Assembly (NCBI RefSeq): GCF_002879865.1
Contig: NZ_PNXY01000011.1
Location: 167,118 to 231,117, forward strand
Direction of reading: 5' to 3'
Source of the DNA: Paraburkholderia rhynchosiae
GTDB taxonomy: Bacteria > Pseudomonadota > Gammaproteobacteria > Burkholderiales > Burkholderiaceae
Length of the DNA stretch: 64,000 nt
A model generated the notes under the pieces. That model searched no databases. It was not told the DNA's origin and worked only from the letters and a program-made list of their open reading frames with translations. The translations under genes and the position numbers were made by a program. This document shows positions 1-7,997 of this stretch, one piece after another. Position 1 is the stretch's first letter. Each line of letters opens with the position of its first letter.

Positions 1-445
1 GCAAAGGCAGATTCGGAATCAGAGGATGAGCGGCGTAGTCGTACGTCAGCGTCACCGCGATACACGTCATGCTGGGCTGATAGCTGCATGCGCCCGGCGT
101 GGTCTGGCATGCGGCCGTGTTGATCATCTGCGCGACCATATTGGTTGCCGTGGTGCACGCGGCTGCGGCGCGCAGGTTGATCGCGGCCGGGACGTTGCTC
201 GCGCTCTGGTAATTCAATGCGGCGCGCGCGCCTTCTTCGCTGGCAAGCGTGAGGCTCTGCTGCGCGACGAAAATCAGACTGAACGTCACGAGCGCATAGA
301 ACACGCAGAAGAAAAGCGGGAACACAAGGGCGAATTCGATCGCCGTGGCGCCGCGTTGGAGGCGCTTTGTGCGCGTCAGGCAATTCATGGGCTCGGCGCG
401 CCTGGTAGCTTGCGGTTTGTGGGCGTGGCACGTACGTGGGCTCAT
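1..445 (-). CDS. TadE-like pilus assembly protein (partial, 3' end off window)
   Basis: Seen: reading the minus strand from the ATG at 445-443 gives about 148 residues with no stop before the window edge. A basic N-terminus is followed by GATAIEFALVFPLFF and a hydrophobic segment (about residues 30-52), then QQSLTLASEEGARAA. That is the TadE/TadG signature: an N-terminal membrane anchor with the pseudopilin-like ATAIEFA motif, processed by the Tad prepilin peptidase. The role is inferred from the family: a minor pseudopilin in Flp pilus assembly. The start codon overlaps the stop of the upstream prepilin peptidase gene (ATGA at 445-442), so the two are probably translationally coupled. Cysteines appear in pairs after residue 90 (ACTTAT, TAACQTT). 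A second ATG about 18 codons downstream is a possible alternative start. Confidence 0.85.
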   Translation of the reverse strand, partial: MSPRTCHAHKPQATRRAEPMNCLTRTKRLQRGATAIEFALVFPLFFCVFYALVTFSLIFVAQQSLTLASEEGARAALNYQSASNVPAAINLRAAAACTTATNMVAQMINTAACQTTPGACSYQPSMTCIAVTLTYDYAAHPLIPNLPL

Positions 446-942
446 CGGACGCCTCCCGGAGCGACTTGCGCGGCGAGCCATACGATCCGCGGCAAGGTGA
501 GACATGCCGCAAACGGCGGCGAGCGCCGGCCCGCCAGGTCGAACGTCGGCTGGCGGCGCTCCAGCAACACAGCGACGCGTGTCCGGGTCGCGATGAGTAT
601 CCACAGCGCATGTATGCCGGCGGCGACACTCGCCACGGCCCACAGCCCGACCAGCGCATGTATGCCGCACCACGCGCCAGGTACGGCGAAAACCTTGACG
701 TCCGCCGCGCCCATCACGCCCATCGCGAAGAATGGCAGCAGCGCGACGAGGCCAGCGGCAGCGCCGGCCCCGGCCTGGCCCAGCGAGATTCCAGACGGAC
801 TGACGTGCATTAAGGCGCACGCGAACGCCGCCATCGATCCCATAACGACAAGTGCATTGGAAATACGCCGGCTGCGGTAATCGCAAATCGCGATCCACGC
901 ACACCAGACCATGAGCAAAAGAAGCGCGACGGGTAATTTCAT
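442..942 (-). CDS. cpaA: A24-type prepilin peptidase (TadV/CpaA)
   Basis: 166 residues from the ATG at 942, the start that places a hydrophobic helix (MKLPVALLLLMVWCAWIA) directly at the N-terminus; an upstream in-frame start would add 23 polar residues. The first catalytic Asp lies in DYRSRRISN and the second in GVMGAADVKVFA, the two-aspartate pattern of A24 peptidases. The second motif is GAAD rather than the usual GxGD, but its Asp is kept. Several membrane helices follow. By family, it cleaves the short leader of Flp prepilin and of TadE/TadF-type pseudopilins at the inner membrane. It lies between flp and tadE, as in standard Tad loci. Confidence 0.88.
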   Translation of the reverse strand: MKLPVALLLLMVWCAWIAICDYRSRRISNALVVMGSMAAFACALMHVSPSGISLGQAGAGAAAGLVALLPFFAMGVMGAADVKVFAVPGAWCGIHALVGLWAVASVAAGIHALWILIATRTRVAVLLERRQPTFDLAGRRSPPFAACLTLPRIVWLAAQVAPGGVR

Positions 943-1023
943 GTCGGACTCGATAGGCGAAACAATTTCACCCGGACTGCAATGGCAGTCCGAGTGCGGC
1001 CTATCAGGCAAGGTCTTTACAGC

Positions 1024-1063
1024 AAATAAAAGCGTGAGCTGCTAAAGAATTAGTGGCTCACGC
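1024..1063 (-). terminator. Terminator/attenuator after flp
   Basis: GCGTGAGC (1032-1039) pairs with GCTCACGC (1056-1063) across a 16-nt loop. On the minus strand the hairpin is followed by TTTTATTT. It sits between flp and the prepilin peptidase gene, so it probably stops part of the flp transcripts and lets less mRNA into the assembly genes. Confidence 0.7.
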
Positions 1064-1092
1064 GAAATTCGCCGGGGACCTGCACCGCTTTT

Positions 1093-1278
1093 TTAATTAC
1101 CGCTGCTCGAAGCGGTCGGCAACAGGCTAGCGACCGTCTCAAATGCCGTTTTAAGCTGCGTACCGAGACCCTGCACGGTTGAGCCGATAACGACGACGAT
1201 GAGCCCCGCGATGAGGCCATATTCCAGAGCTGTAACGCCCCGGTTATCTCTCAGGAAGCGTGTGGCCAATTTTTTCAT
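1093..1278 (-). CDS. flp: Flp/Fap type IVb pilin
   Basis: 61 residues. A short basic leader (MKKLATRFLRDNRG) ends at the Gly that precedes VTALEYGLIAGLIVVVIG, the Flp pilin cleavage and assembly motif: cleavage after Gly, with Glu at +5 and Tyr at +6 of the mature protein. A short Ser/Thr-rich tail follows. It is the major structural subunit of the Tad pilus used for surface adhesion and biofilm. GAGGGTAA lies just upstream of the ATG as ribosome binding site. It is the first gene of the minus-strand pilus operon and is separated from the next gene by a hairpin with a T tract. Confidence 0.95.
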   Translation of the reverse strand: MKKLATRFLRDNRGVTALEYGLIAGLIVVVIGSTVQGLGTQLKTAFETVASLLPTASSSGN

Positions 1279-1953
1279 TGTTACCCTCGGTCTTTGATTT
1301 ATTGGTGTTTCTGTGTGCCGCGTTACGTAGCGAAGTCTTCAACGCCTGGCGCCGTGGGTCTCTCATTCCTGGCACCAACTGTTACGTTGCAATTGCTCCG
1401 CTTTGCGACCGCCCTCGACAAAACGGATGTTGTATGAGCTGTCTGTTCGATAACCCACCTCCCTCGTGAATCCGTCCAACTTCCGGTTTTTATAGCCGAA
1501 CAATCCCGTTTAAGCAATTGTTCTTTGCCCGCATACATGTGTTCTTGTCATTGCTTGTCTTTCTTGTCCGTGCTTGCCCACACATAGGTTAACGGCAGTT
1601 CGTGCGCTTGCAGCACATAGGATTAACCATAATTTTTGAATCGGTGCACTAATTATCTGTTTAACAGAACCTTTCAAGTGCATGAGTTTGCGATGCGCGT
1701 CTCGCGTAACGGCGGCGTCGTAACGGCGCACGCTGCGCGCTACGTTACACAGCCTCTTTAAAGGCGACGAAAATCGGTTTTATCGAGCGCGTTCTGATTT
1801 AGCGTGCACTTCATCGAATCCTGCGGCGCCTTATTCAATAAGGCCTGGCCGTGCGTATTCGAAGAAATCTGGGCCATTGATCAGTTTAATGGCACGGGTC
1901 CTGCAGAGATAGCCCGCAGCAGCAACCAGATAACACATGCGATGCGAGGCGAC
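1279..1953. promoter_or_regulatory. Divergent promoter region, flp / lipoprotein
   Basis: About 675 bases without a convincing gene, richer in A/T than the flanks. It must hold the promoters for flp (minus) and for the first Gly-rich lipoprotein (plus). GTAACG (1720-1725) and CGTTAC (1743-1748) form an inverted repeat with 17-nt spacing. I cannot assign promoter boxes with confidence. Confidence 0.4.
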
Positions 1954-3492
1954 ATGAACATTCAAACAACCAACAGCACCAACAGCACCAACAGCAGGTT
2001 AAGGGCAACCCTGCTTGCCGCCAGCGTGGCCGCAATGCTTTCTCTCGGCGCTTGCGGAGGCTCCGGAAGTCTCAGCTCAGGCACTAGCTCAGGCACTGGC
2101 AGCGGCACCAGCAGAGGTTCGTCCGGCGAAACATTGTCGACGACAGGCGGCAGCGGCTCGACGGGCTCGACCGGTTCGGGCAGCGCGTCGGACACCAGTA
2201 CGGATACCAACACGAACCCCGACACGGACCCCGGAACGAACCCCGGCACAACGCCGGTGGCAAATGCAATTGGTACTGTCGCGGGCAACGCGGGAGGCGT
2301 GATCGGCGACGCCGGGTCGACGGTTACGAGCGTCGGCACGGTGATCGGCTCGCAGACGCTACCGGGCGTCAGCTCGAAAACCAGCCAGGCCGCGGGCGGC
2401 ATCATCCAGGAAGTGGGCTCGGCGGTCTCGACGCTCGGCAGCGGCGTCACGCAGGGACTCGGCCAACCGGGGACGGGCGGCGATGCGCTTGGCACAACTG
2501 TATCGAGCCTCGGCGGCGTCGTCGGACATATCGGCGGTGCGGCGACGGACTCGGGCAGCCTCGTGACGAGCCTCGGCAGCGGCCCGCTGGCTCCGTTGTC
2601 GGCCATTACCACACCGCTTGGCGGCGCGCTCGGCACCGTCGGCGGCGCAATCACTAACGGCGGCAGCACGCTCACTACGGCCCTCTCGACGGGACCGGTC
2701 CAGCAAGTCACGCAAACGCTCAGCACCGCGATCACGCCGATCACGTCGATGGTCGCGTCCACCACGCAAGCGGTCGGCACGACGAGCGGCCTCGGTGCGC
2801 CAGTCAATACGCTGCTATCGACGGCCGGCGGCGGACTCGGCAAGGCCGGCACGCTGTTGAGCGCCACGGGCGGCAATCAGGCCACGACAGCGCTCGGACG
2901 CACGGTGACGGACACCGGCACCACGATCGCTTCAGTCGGCGGGCTCGTTACGGGCGGCAGCGGCGGCAACCCGCTTGCGCCACTTACTAGTGCGTTAGGT
3001 GGGCTCGCGGGTGGCACGAGCGGTGCTCCGCTGGCGCCAGTTACTAGCGTGGTGGCTGGACTCACGGGCGGCACTGGCAGTAGTCCGCTCGCGCCGGCTA
3101 CTAGCGCGTTGGGTGCTCTCGCGGGTGGCCCGAGCGGCGGGTCCCTTGCGCCGGTTACGGGCGTACTCGGTGGCGTGACCGGCGCGGTTGGCGGCACCTC
3201 GAGCGGCGGCAGCACGCTCGCCCCTGTCACCAGTGCTCTTTCCGGCGTGACAAGTGGATTGAACAGTGCGGCCGGTGGCAGCAGCCCGCTCGCGCCGGTC
3301 ACCGGCTTGCTGTCGACCGTCACCGGCGCGATCGGCGGCGTCACCGCTCCGGCGGCGACGTCGAGCGCACCCGGCACCGGCACCGCCGGCGTATCGCTCA
3401 CGGCCAGTTCGGGCAACGCAACGACGAACAATCCACTGGCGCCCGTGACCTCGCTGGTCGGCGGCCTGCTCGGCGGGTTGTCAAAGAAATAA
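1954..3492 (+). CDS. Gly/Ser/Thr-rich repeat lipoprotein, paralogue 1
   Basis: 512 residues from the ATG at 1954, preceded by GAGGCGAC; this start gives a clear lipoprotein signal (RLRATLLAASVAAMLSLGAC, lipobox LGAC). The mature part begins with a Ser/Gly/Thr/Asp linker. A core with Gly-Ser-Thr-Val repeats follows, then seven copies of a unit built on LAPVTS.L.GL.GG. The protein ends LLGGLSKK. Proteins of this kind are often labelled collagen-like, but Gly is not at every third position here. The function is unknown; it is probably a surface or periplasmic lipoprotein. The core matches the next gene (for example STAITP, TQAVGT, GLGAP), so the two arose by duplication. It is followed by its paralogue and a TpsB transporter on the same strand. 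Confidence 0.85.
   Translation: MNIQTTNSTNSTNSRLRATLLAASVAAMLSLGACGGSGSLSSGTSSGTGSGTSRGSSGETLSTTGGSGSTGSTGSGSASDTSTDTNTNPDTDPGTNPGTTPVANAIGTVAGNAGGVIGDAGSTVTSVGTVIGSQTLPGVSSKTSQAAGGIIQEVGSAVSTLGSGVTQGLGQPGTGGDALGTTVSSLGGVVGHIGGAATDSGSLVTSLGSGPLAPLSAITTPLGGALGTVGGAITNGGSTLTTALSTGPVQQVTQTLSTAITPITSMVASTTQAVGTTSGLGAPVNTLLSTAGGGLGKAGTLLSATGGNQATTALGRTVTDTGTTIASVGGLVTGGSGGNPLAPLTSALGGLAGGTSGAPLAPVTSVVAGLTGGTGSSPLAPATSALGALAGGPSGGSLAPVTGVLGGVTGAVGGTSSGGSTLAPVTSALSGVTSGLNSAAGGSSPLAPVTGLLSTVTGAIGGVTAPAATSSAPGTGTAGVSLTASSGNATTNNPLAPVTSLVGGLLGGLSKK
2968..3489 (+). repeat. In-frame LAPVTS-type protein repeats
   Basis: Seven imperfect repeats in the C-terminal third of paralogue 1. Each starts with [P/S/T]LAP[V/L/A]T[S/G] and continues with a Gly/Leu/Val stretch of about 12-20 residues. 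Unit length varies (about 19-25 residues), and the copies differ in DNA, so the array is old rather than freshly expanded. Paralogue 2 carries a single good copy near its C-terminus (ALAPVTTLLGQLTG). Confidence 0.8.
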
Positions 3493-3723
3493 GCACGCCC
3501 GCTGGCGTAGCCGGGACGAACGGCAGAACACGCGCCGCGTGGCAACACGTGCTGTGACCACGCTATCGGCAGCGCGCATCAGCGCAAGCCTGAGCGCAGC
3601 CACGGCAGCAGCGTTCAGCCCCGGTCCCGAAGTCGACTTTGAATGCGGCGCGCCGTCAGACTTCCATCGAGACGGCGCATTACAACAGCACACATAACAG
3701 CCACAACGCATTGAGGAGTACAC

Positions 3724-5121
3724 ATGTCCACATATCGCCTGTTTAGCCGCCGTATCGCCGCGATGACCTTCACGTCGTTGCGCACACCGTTGATTGCAGT
3801 GGCCGTCGCCGGCGTGCTCGCGGCGTGCGGCAGCACCCTCAACGCACCGCCGACGACCTCGGGCACCGGAAGCGGCAGCGGCTCACGTTCGTCCGGCGGC
3901 GGTGGCGGCACGACGACAACCACCGGCAGCTCGGGCGCCATCACCACCGCGGCAAAGACGACGAACGACCTCGGCACAGCGATCGCCGCGCAGACCATTC
4001 CCGGTCTCAGCCCGCAAGTCACGCAAGGCCTCGGCGACGCGGTGTCGCGCACCGGCACCACGCTGAACTCGCTCTCGAATGCCCTGGGCAGCGGCGTCGG
4101 CCAGATGGGCACGACGTCGAATCCCGTCGGCACGACGGTCGCCGGTCTCGGCTCGGTCGTCAGTTCCACCAGCGGTGTCGTGCAAGGACTGAGCACCGCG
4201 GTCGCAGGCCTGGGCGCCGGTAATCTGGCGCCGCTGTCGCCGGTTACCACGCCTTTGGCCGGCGCGCTCTCGACCACCGCTGGCGCACTGAACTCGGGCG
4301 GCGCGACGCTCGGCAATGCGCTGGCATCGGCGCCGGTCCAACAGATCATGCAGCCGGTCAGCACCGCGATCACGCCGCTCTTGACGACCGCGGGTCTCAT
4401 CACGCAGGCGGTCGGCACGCAGACAGGGCTCGGCGCGCCGATCGGCGGAATACTCGCTCAGGTTGGCGGCGCACTGAGTTCGGCCGGCTCGCAAGCGGGC
4501 TCGGTGACCGGCAATCCGGTCGGTGCCGATGCCGGCGCGCTGGTCGGCTCGCTCGGCAACACGGTGACGAACGCAGGCGGCCTCGTCAATCCGAACGGCC
4601 CGAATGGCGCGCTGCCGATTCCTGGGTTGATCACGAGCCTCGTCGGCAGCACGAACTTCAGTATTGCCAATGGACCGCCGTCGGACAGCAATCCGTTCGG
4701 CCCCCTGCAAAGCACGCTGACGAGTCTCGGTCTCGGCGGCAATTCGCTCGACTCGCTATCGACGCTGCCCGGCGGTACGCCGCTCGCCGGAGTCAGTTCG
4801 GGATTGAGCGGCACGCCGCTCAGTTCGCTGACGTCGGCGCCGGGCGGCACGGGCAGCGCGGGGAGCCCGCTGTCGTCGCTGACCGGCGTGCTGTCTGGCA
4901 TCGCGAGCGGTGCGACCAACGGTGCGACCAACGGTGCGACAAGCGGTGCGACAAGCGGCGGCTCGAGCGGCAGCGGCACGGCGCTCGCGCCGGTGACTAC
5001 GCTTCTCGGGCAACTGACGGGCACGCTGAGTTCAGCGGCCGGTTCGACGGGCAGTTCGAGCAATCCGGCGAGCGGTCTCACGACGTTGCTCGGCGGCGTC
5101 GTGCCGGCAACTCATAAGTAG
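3724..5121 (+). CDS. Gly/Ser/Thr-rich repeat lipoprotein, paralogue 2
   Basis: 465 residues; GAGGAG precedes the ATG. The signal peptide ends in lipobox LAAC (about residues 33-36), followed by a Gly/Ser/Thr linker. The central region aligns with paralogue 1: NLAPLSPVTTPLAGAL against PLAPLSAITTPLGGAL, then PVQQIMQPVSTAITP against PVQQVTQTLSTAITP, then GLGAP. The C-terminal LAPVT array of paralogue 1 is mostly missing here and is replaced by Gly/Ser/Leu-rich sequence with a short GATN/GATS tandem repeat. The function is unknown. It lies 231 bases after paralogue 1 and 310 bases before the TpsB gene, on the same strand, so the three may be co-transcribed or co-regulated. Confidence 0.85.
   Translation: MSTYRLFSRRIAAMTFTSLRTPLIAVAVAGVLAACGSTLNAPPTTSGTGSGSGSRSSGGGGGTTTTTGSSGAITTAAKTTNDLGTAIAAQTIPGLSPQVTQGLGDAVSRTGTTLNSLSNALGSGVGQMGTTSNPVGTTVAGLGSVVSSTSGVVQGLSTAVAGLGAGNLAPLSPVTTPLAGALSTTAGALNSGGATLGNALASAPVQQIMQPVSTAITPLLTTAGLITQAVGTQTGLGAPIGGILAQVGGALSSAGSQAGSVTGNPVGADAGALVGSLGNTVTNAGGLVNPNGPNGALPIPGLITSLVGSTNFSIANGPPSDSNPFGPLQSTLTSLGLGGNSLDSLSTLPGGTPLAGVSSGLSGTPLSSLTSAPGGTGSAGSPLSSLTGVLSGIASGATNGATNGATSGATSGGSSGSGTALAPVTTLLGQLTGTLSSAAGSTGSSSNPASGLTTLLGGVVPATHK
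4909..4956 (+). repeat. Four 12-bp tandem units inside paralogue 2
   Basis: GGTGCGACCAAC occurs twice, then GGTGCGACAAGC twice, encoding GATNGATNGATSGATS in frame. Copy-number change by slippage would keep the frame and vary the length of the protein. Confidence 0.9.
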
Positions 5122-5431
5122 TCCGCATAGGCCGCATCGCCGCAACGCAACGCGACGCGACGCGCACGGCATCGTATGAGACCGCTCTCAAGCCCTCAGC
5201 GATGTCGTGCCGCCGCGACGCTCATCCTGCAATCCGGACAAGCAGTCCGCATCATCACGTGCCCCGTACTTTCGCCAACTGCATTCAAGCTCCACGGAGT
5301 ATGTGACGTAATACATGCCGGGATGGCACGATGCGGCCGGCCACACACAAGCGAGCGCGGTCCAGCGGCCCGGCCAGGCCACGCAAGGGCACACGCTCGT
5401 AAAAACAAGAACGGCATACGAGGACAATCCG
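5122..5431 (+). other. Intergenic leader before the TpsB gene
   Basis: About 310 bases with no supported gene. Open frames here are short and do not resemble proteins. I see no clear terminator after the lipoprotein gene, so read-through is possible. Confidence 0.4.
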
Positions 5432-7141
5432 ATGAAACTCGGGTACCGCAGCACATGGACGCTGGTGCTCGCCGTGCTTGCGGCGAGCGCAATGCAGCCG
5501 CCAGCGCACGCGCAGTCGCGCCCCGGGAGCGCGGCGGCAGGCGGCAATCCGCTGGAGTCGCTACCGCAAATCAAGCCGCCCGATAAAGGCCCCAACGTCA
5601 CGGTGCAAGTCGCACCGCAGGCACCTCAACTCCAGCAACTTCTCGCCCGCCATCTCACGCCAACGCGCGTCCAGGTGGAAGGCGTAAAGTCCATTCCTTT
5701 CGACGACGTTGCGCAGCGCTTCACGCCGCTTGTCGGCAAAGACTCGACGATCGGCGAGCTGATCCAGGTGGCCAACGGCGTGACGAAGCTCTACCAGGAC
5801 CGTGGCTTCGCGCTCTCTTTCGCGTTCATCCCGGCGCAAACATTCGAGGACGGCGTCGTGCGCGTGACGGTAGTGGAAGGCTATGTCTCCGGGGTCAAGG
5901 TGACGGGCAACGCCGGCGCAGTGGAAGACAGGATTCGCGCGATCGCCGATCACATCACCGCCGACCGGCCGCTGCGACGCGCCACTTTCGAGCGCTATAT
6001 CAACGTGCTGGGGCTATTGCCTGGCGTGAAAGTCGCGGCAAACGTGCCGCCGCCGCAGAATACCGACGGCGCGACCACGCTCGAACTCAACGTGGACCGC
6101 AAGCCTTTCGACGTGAGCAGCGGCATCGACTTCAATCATCCCGGCGTGCAAGGTTTGCTGACCGCGACCGAGAATGGCCTCACGGCGCTCGGTGAACAAC
6201 TGAGCGTGTCGGCGCTGCTGCCGAAGGGCCGCGACCACGTCACCTATCTTGCCGCGCATGCCTCCGTGCCGATCGGCAGCAACGGACTGATTTCCAGGAT
6301 CGACGCGTCGCACTACCGCGGCAATCCAGTCGACAATCCGGGCTTGCCACCGTACGTCGAGCGCACAGTCATCAATGACAAGATTGGCGGCTCACTCGCC
6401 TACCCGATTCTGTTGAGCAATACCCAGAGCGTGATCGGCACGGCTTCTGTCTATGCATCGCACGACGAGGACCGCTATCACAATCAGCAGAACGGCGCGC
6501 AGATCGGTCTGCGCTCGCAAGTGCGCGTAATGCAATTGCAAGCGGACTACACCAGTGTGCAAACCGGCCAGGTGCGCCGCGCGAGCCTGAATGTGGCGAA
6601 GGCGTTCGATATTCTGGGCGCGTCGAAATCCGGCGATTCGAACCTGGCTGGCGCGCCCGTCAGCAATCCGGCTTCGGTCAACTTCGTGCGCACCGGTGCA
6701 AGCTTTTCGCAAACCAACGAGTGGCCACTGAGGATCGGCACCGCTATCTCTCTGACCGCACAGTACAGCCCGGTCTCACTGCCGACCTCCGAACAGATCT
6801 CCTTCGGTGCCCAGCGTTTCGCGCAAGGTTATCAGCCGGGCGAAGCGTCCGGCGATTCCGGCTGGGGCGCAATGTTCGAAATCAATCGCCCCTTCACGCC
6901 AGGTTTCACGTATCTGCACACGTTCACGCCGTATATTTCCTTCGACATGGCGCGCGTCTATCTGCATGCTGGCACGCCCTCCCCGTCGAGACTTTCGTCC
7001 GTTGCATTAGGCTTTCGCATCAGCGACGGCAGGTATTACAGCCTGGATCTCTCGGTCGCGAAGGCGGTCGGGGACGCGCCGGTCGAAAGCGCGTCGCGCA
7101 GTCCGCGCATCAACGCAACCTTCTCGTATCAGCTCAATTGA
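5432..7141 (+). CDS. TpsB/ShlB/FhaC-family outer-membrane transporter
   Basis: 569 residues from the ATG at 5432, chosen because it starts a Sec signal peptide (cleavage near AHA-QS, residue 28). A Pro-rich linker follows, then POTRA-like domains at about 75-225 (VQVEGVKSIPFDDV, FEDGVVRVTVVEGYV), then a beta-barrel to the C-terminus. TpsB proteins are 16-strand Omp85-superfamily barrels that secrete one large TpsA partner, usually encoded next door. No TpsA is present here. The loop-6 motif, normally VRGY/VRGF, reads AQGY at 464-467, so the conserved Arg is Gln. That makes ordinary two-partner secretion uncertain. Neighbours are the two Gly-rich lipoproteins upstream and a DUF2147 protein downstream. 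Family membership is firm; the substrate is unknown. Confidence 0.85.
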   Translation: MKLGYRSTWTLVLAVLAASAMQPPAHAQSRPGSAAAGGNPLESLPQIKPPDKGPNVTVQVAPQAPQLQQLLARHLTPTRVQVEGVKSIPFDDVAQRFTPLVGKDSTIGELIQVANGVTKLYQDRGFALSFAFIPAQTFEDGVVRVTVVEGYVSGVKVTGNAGAVEDRIRAIADHITADRPLRRATFERYINVLGLLPGVKVAANVPPPQNTDGATTLELNVDRKPFDVSSGIDFNHPGVQGLLTATENGLTALGEQLSVSALLPKGRDHVTYLAAHASVPIGSNGLISRIDASHYRGNPVDNPGLPPYVERTVINDKIGGSLAYPILLSNTQSVIGTASVYASHDEDRYHNQQNGAQIGLRSQVRVMQLQADYTSVQTGQVRRASLNVAKAFDILGASKSGDSNLAGAPVSNPASVNFVRTGASFSQTNEWPLRIGTAISLTAQYSPVSLPTSEQISFGAQRFAQGYQPGEASGDSGWGAMFEINRPFTPGFTYLHTFTPYISFDMARVYLHAGTPSPSRLSSVALGFRISDGRYYSLDLSVAKAVGDAPVESASRSPRINATFSYQLN

Positions 7142-7398
7142 TTCTCAAAGTGCCGCGGCCTGATTAGAGGTTCCACTATCAAACAGTGCGCGCGTTTTCA
7201 CGCACACTAGGCATTCTGCCCTGACATACGACGCGGCCGGACGAGAGCCCGCACGAGAGCCGCGGCGGGCCCTCGCGTTGGGAGCCGTGCGAAGGAGAAC
7301 CGGACAGCACCACGCGACATCACCGGCCTTATGCCTCAAGGGACGTCAATAACGCCGCGCGACCATGATCGCGCCGTCTTTTACCAAGGAGGAAGACA

Positions 7399-7884
7399 AT
7401 GATGCAGTTCACCCAACATGCTCGCGCGATCGCGCTTCGCACAGCGAAACATGCGGCGCTCGCCGGCATCCTCGTGACCAGCGCCCTTACCGCAATGGCG
7501 CAAACCGATACGCCGGTCGGCACCTGGCAAACCATCGACGATCACACCGGCCAGCCGAAAGCACTCGTGCAGATCGCGCAGGACGGCAACGGCATGCTCA
7601 GCGGAAAAGTGATCAAAGGTCTGGGTCCGAACGACCAGCCGGATCGCCGCTGCACCGCGTGCACCGACGCACGCAAGGACCAGCCGATTCTCGGCATGAC
7701 CATTATCAGCGACATGAAAAAGGACGGCGACGCGTGGGATCATGGGCAGATCCTCGACCCGGAAAACGGCAAGCTCTACAAGTGCAAGATGCACCTGGAA
7801 GACGGCGGCAACAAGCTGGTGGTGCGCGGCTATATCGGCGTAGCGCTGCTAGGCCGCTCGCAGACGTGGGTTCGTCAGCAATAA
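7399..7884 (+). CDS. DUF2147 family secreted protein
   Basis: 161 residues; AGGAGG lies just upstream of the ATG. A signal peptide ends near TAMAQ (about residue 35). The mature part shows the DUF2147 pattern: PVGTWQTIDDHTG near the start, a central GLGPNDQPDRRC segment with a CTAC pair, and NGKLYKCKMHLEDGGNKLVVRGYIG near the end. The family has a small beta-barrel-like fold and is periplasmic; its biochemical role is not established. It lies 257 bases after the TpsB gene and ends in a strong terminator, so it could be the last gene of that transcript or have its own promoter. Confidence 0.85.
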   Translation: MMQFTQHARAIALRTAKHAALAGILVTSALTAMAQTDTPVGTWQTIDDHTGQPKALVQIAQDGNGMLSGKVIKGLGPNDQPDRRCTACTDARKDQPILGMTIISDMKKDGDAWDHGQILDPENGKLYKCKMHLEDGGNKLVVRGYIGVALLGRSQTWVRQQ

Positions 7885-7936
7885 GTGCAGCCAGGCATTC
7901 CGGCCCGCCAGCCGCAGTAACTGCGACCAAAAATGA

Positions 7937-7970
7937 AACGGCCGACGAGGTTATCGTTCGGCCGTTTTTT
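7937..7970 (+). terminator. Rho-independent terminator after DUF2147 gene
   Basis: AACGGCCGA (7937-7945) pairs with TCGGCCGTT (7958-7966) across a 12-nt loop and is followed by T's. The minus strand also shows TTTCATTTTT after the stem, so it probably serves the convergent transposase-like gene as well. Confidence 0.9.
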
Positions 7971-7997
7971 CTACGGGATGTTGCGTGATTTGAGTCG

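Noticed and set aside
26..880. 284-residue open frame on the plus strand
   Set aside because: Lies opposite the TadE and prepilin peptidase genes, which have clear motifs; the plus-strand translation has none.
1962..2876. 304-residue frame opposite the first lipoprotein
   Set aside because: Pro/Val-rich mirror of a Gly/Ser/Thr repeat gene; the plus strand has a signal peptide, lipobox and ribosome binding site.
5122..5431. Longer N-terminus for the TpsB gene from 5315
   Set aside because: It would bury the signal peptide 39 residues inside the protein.
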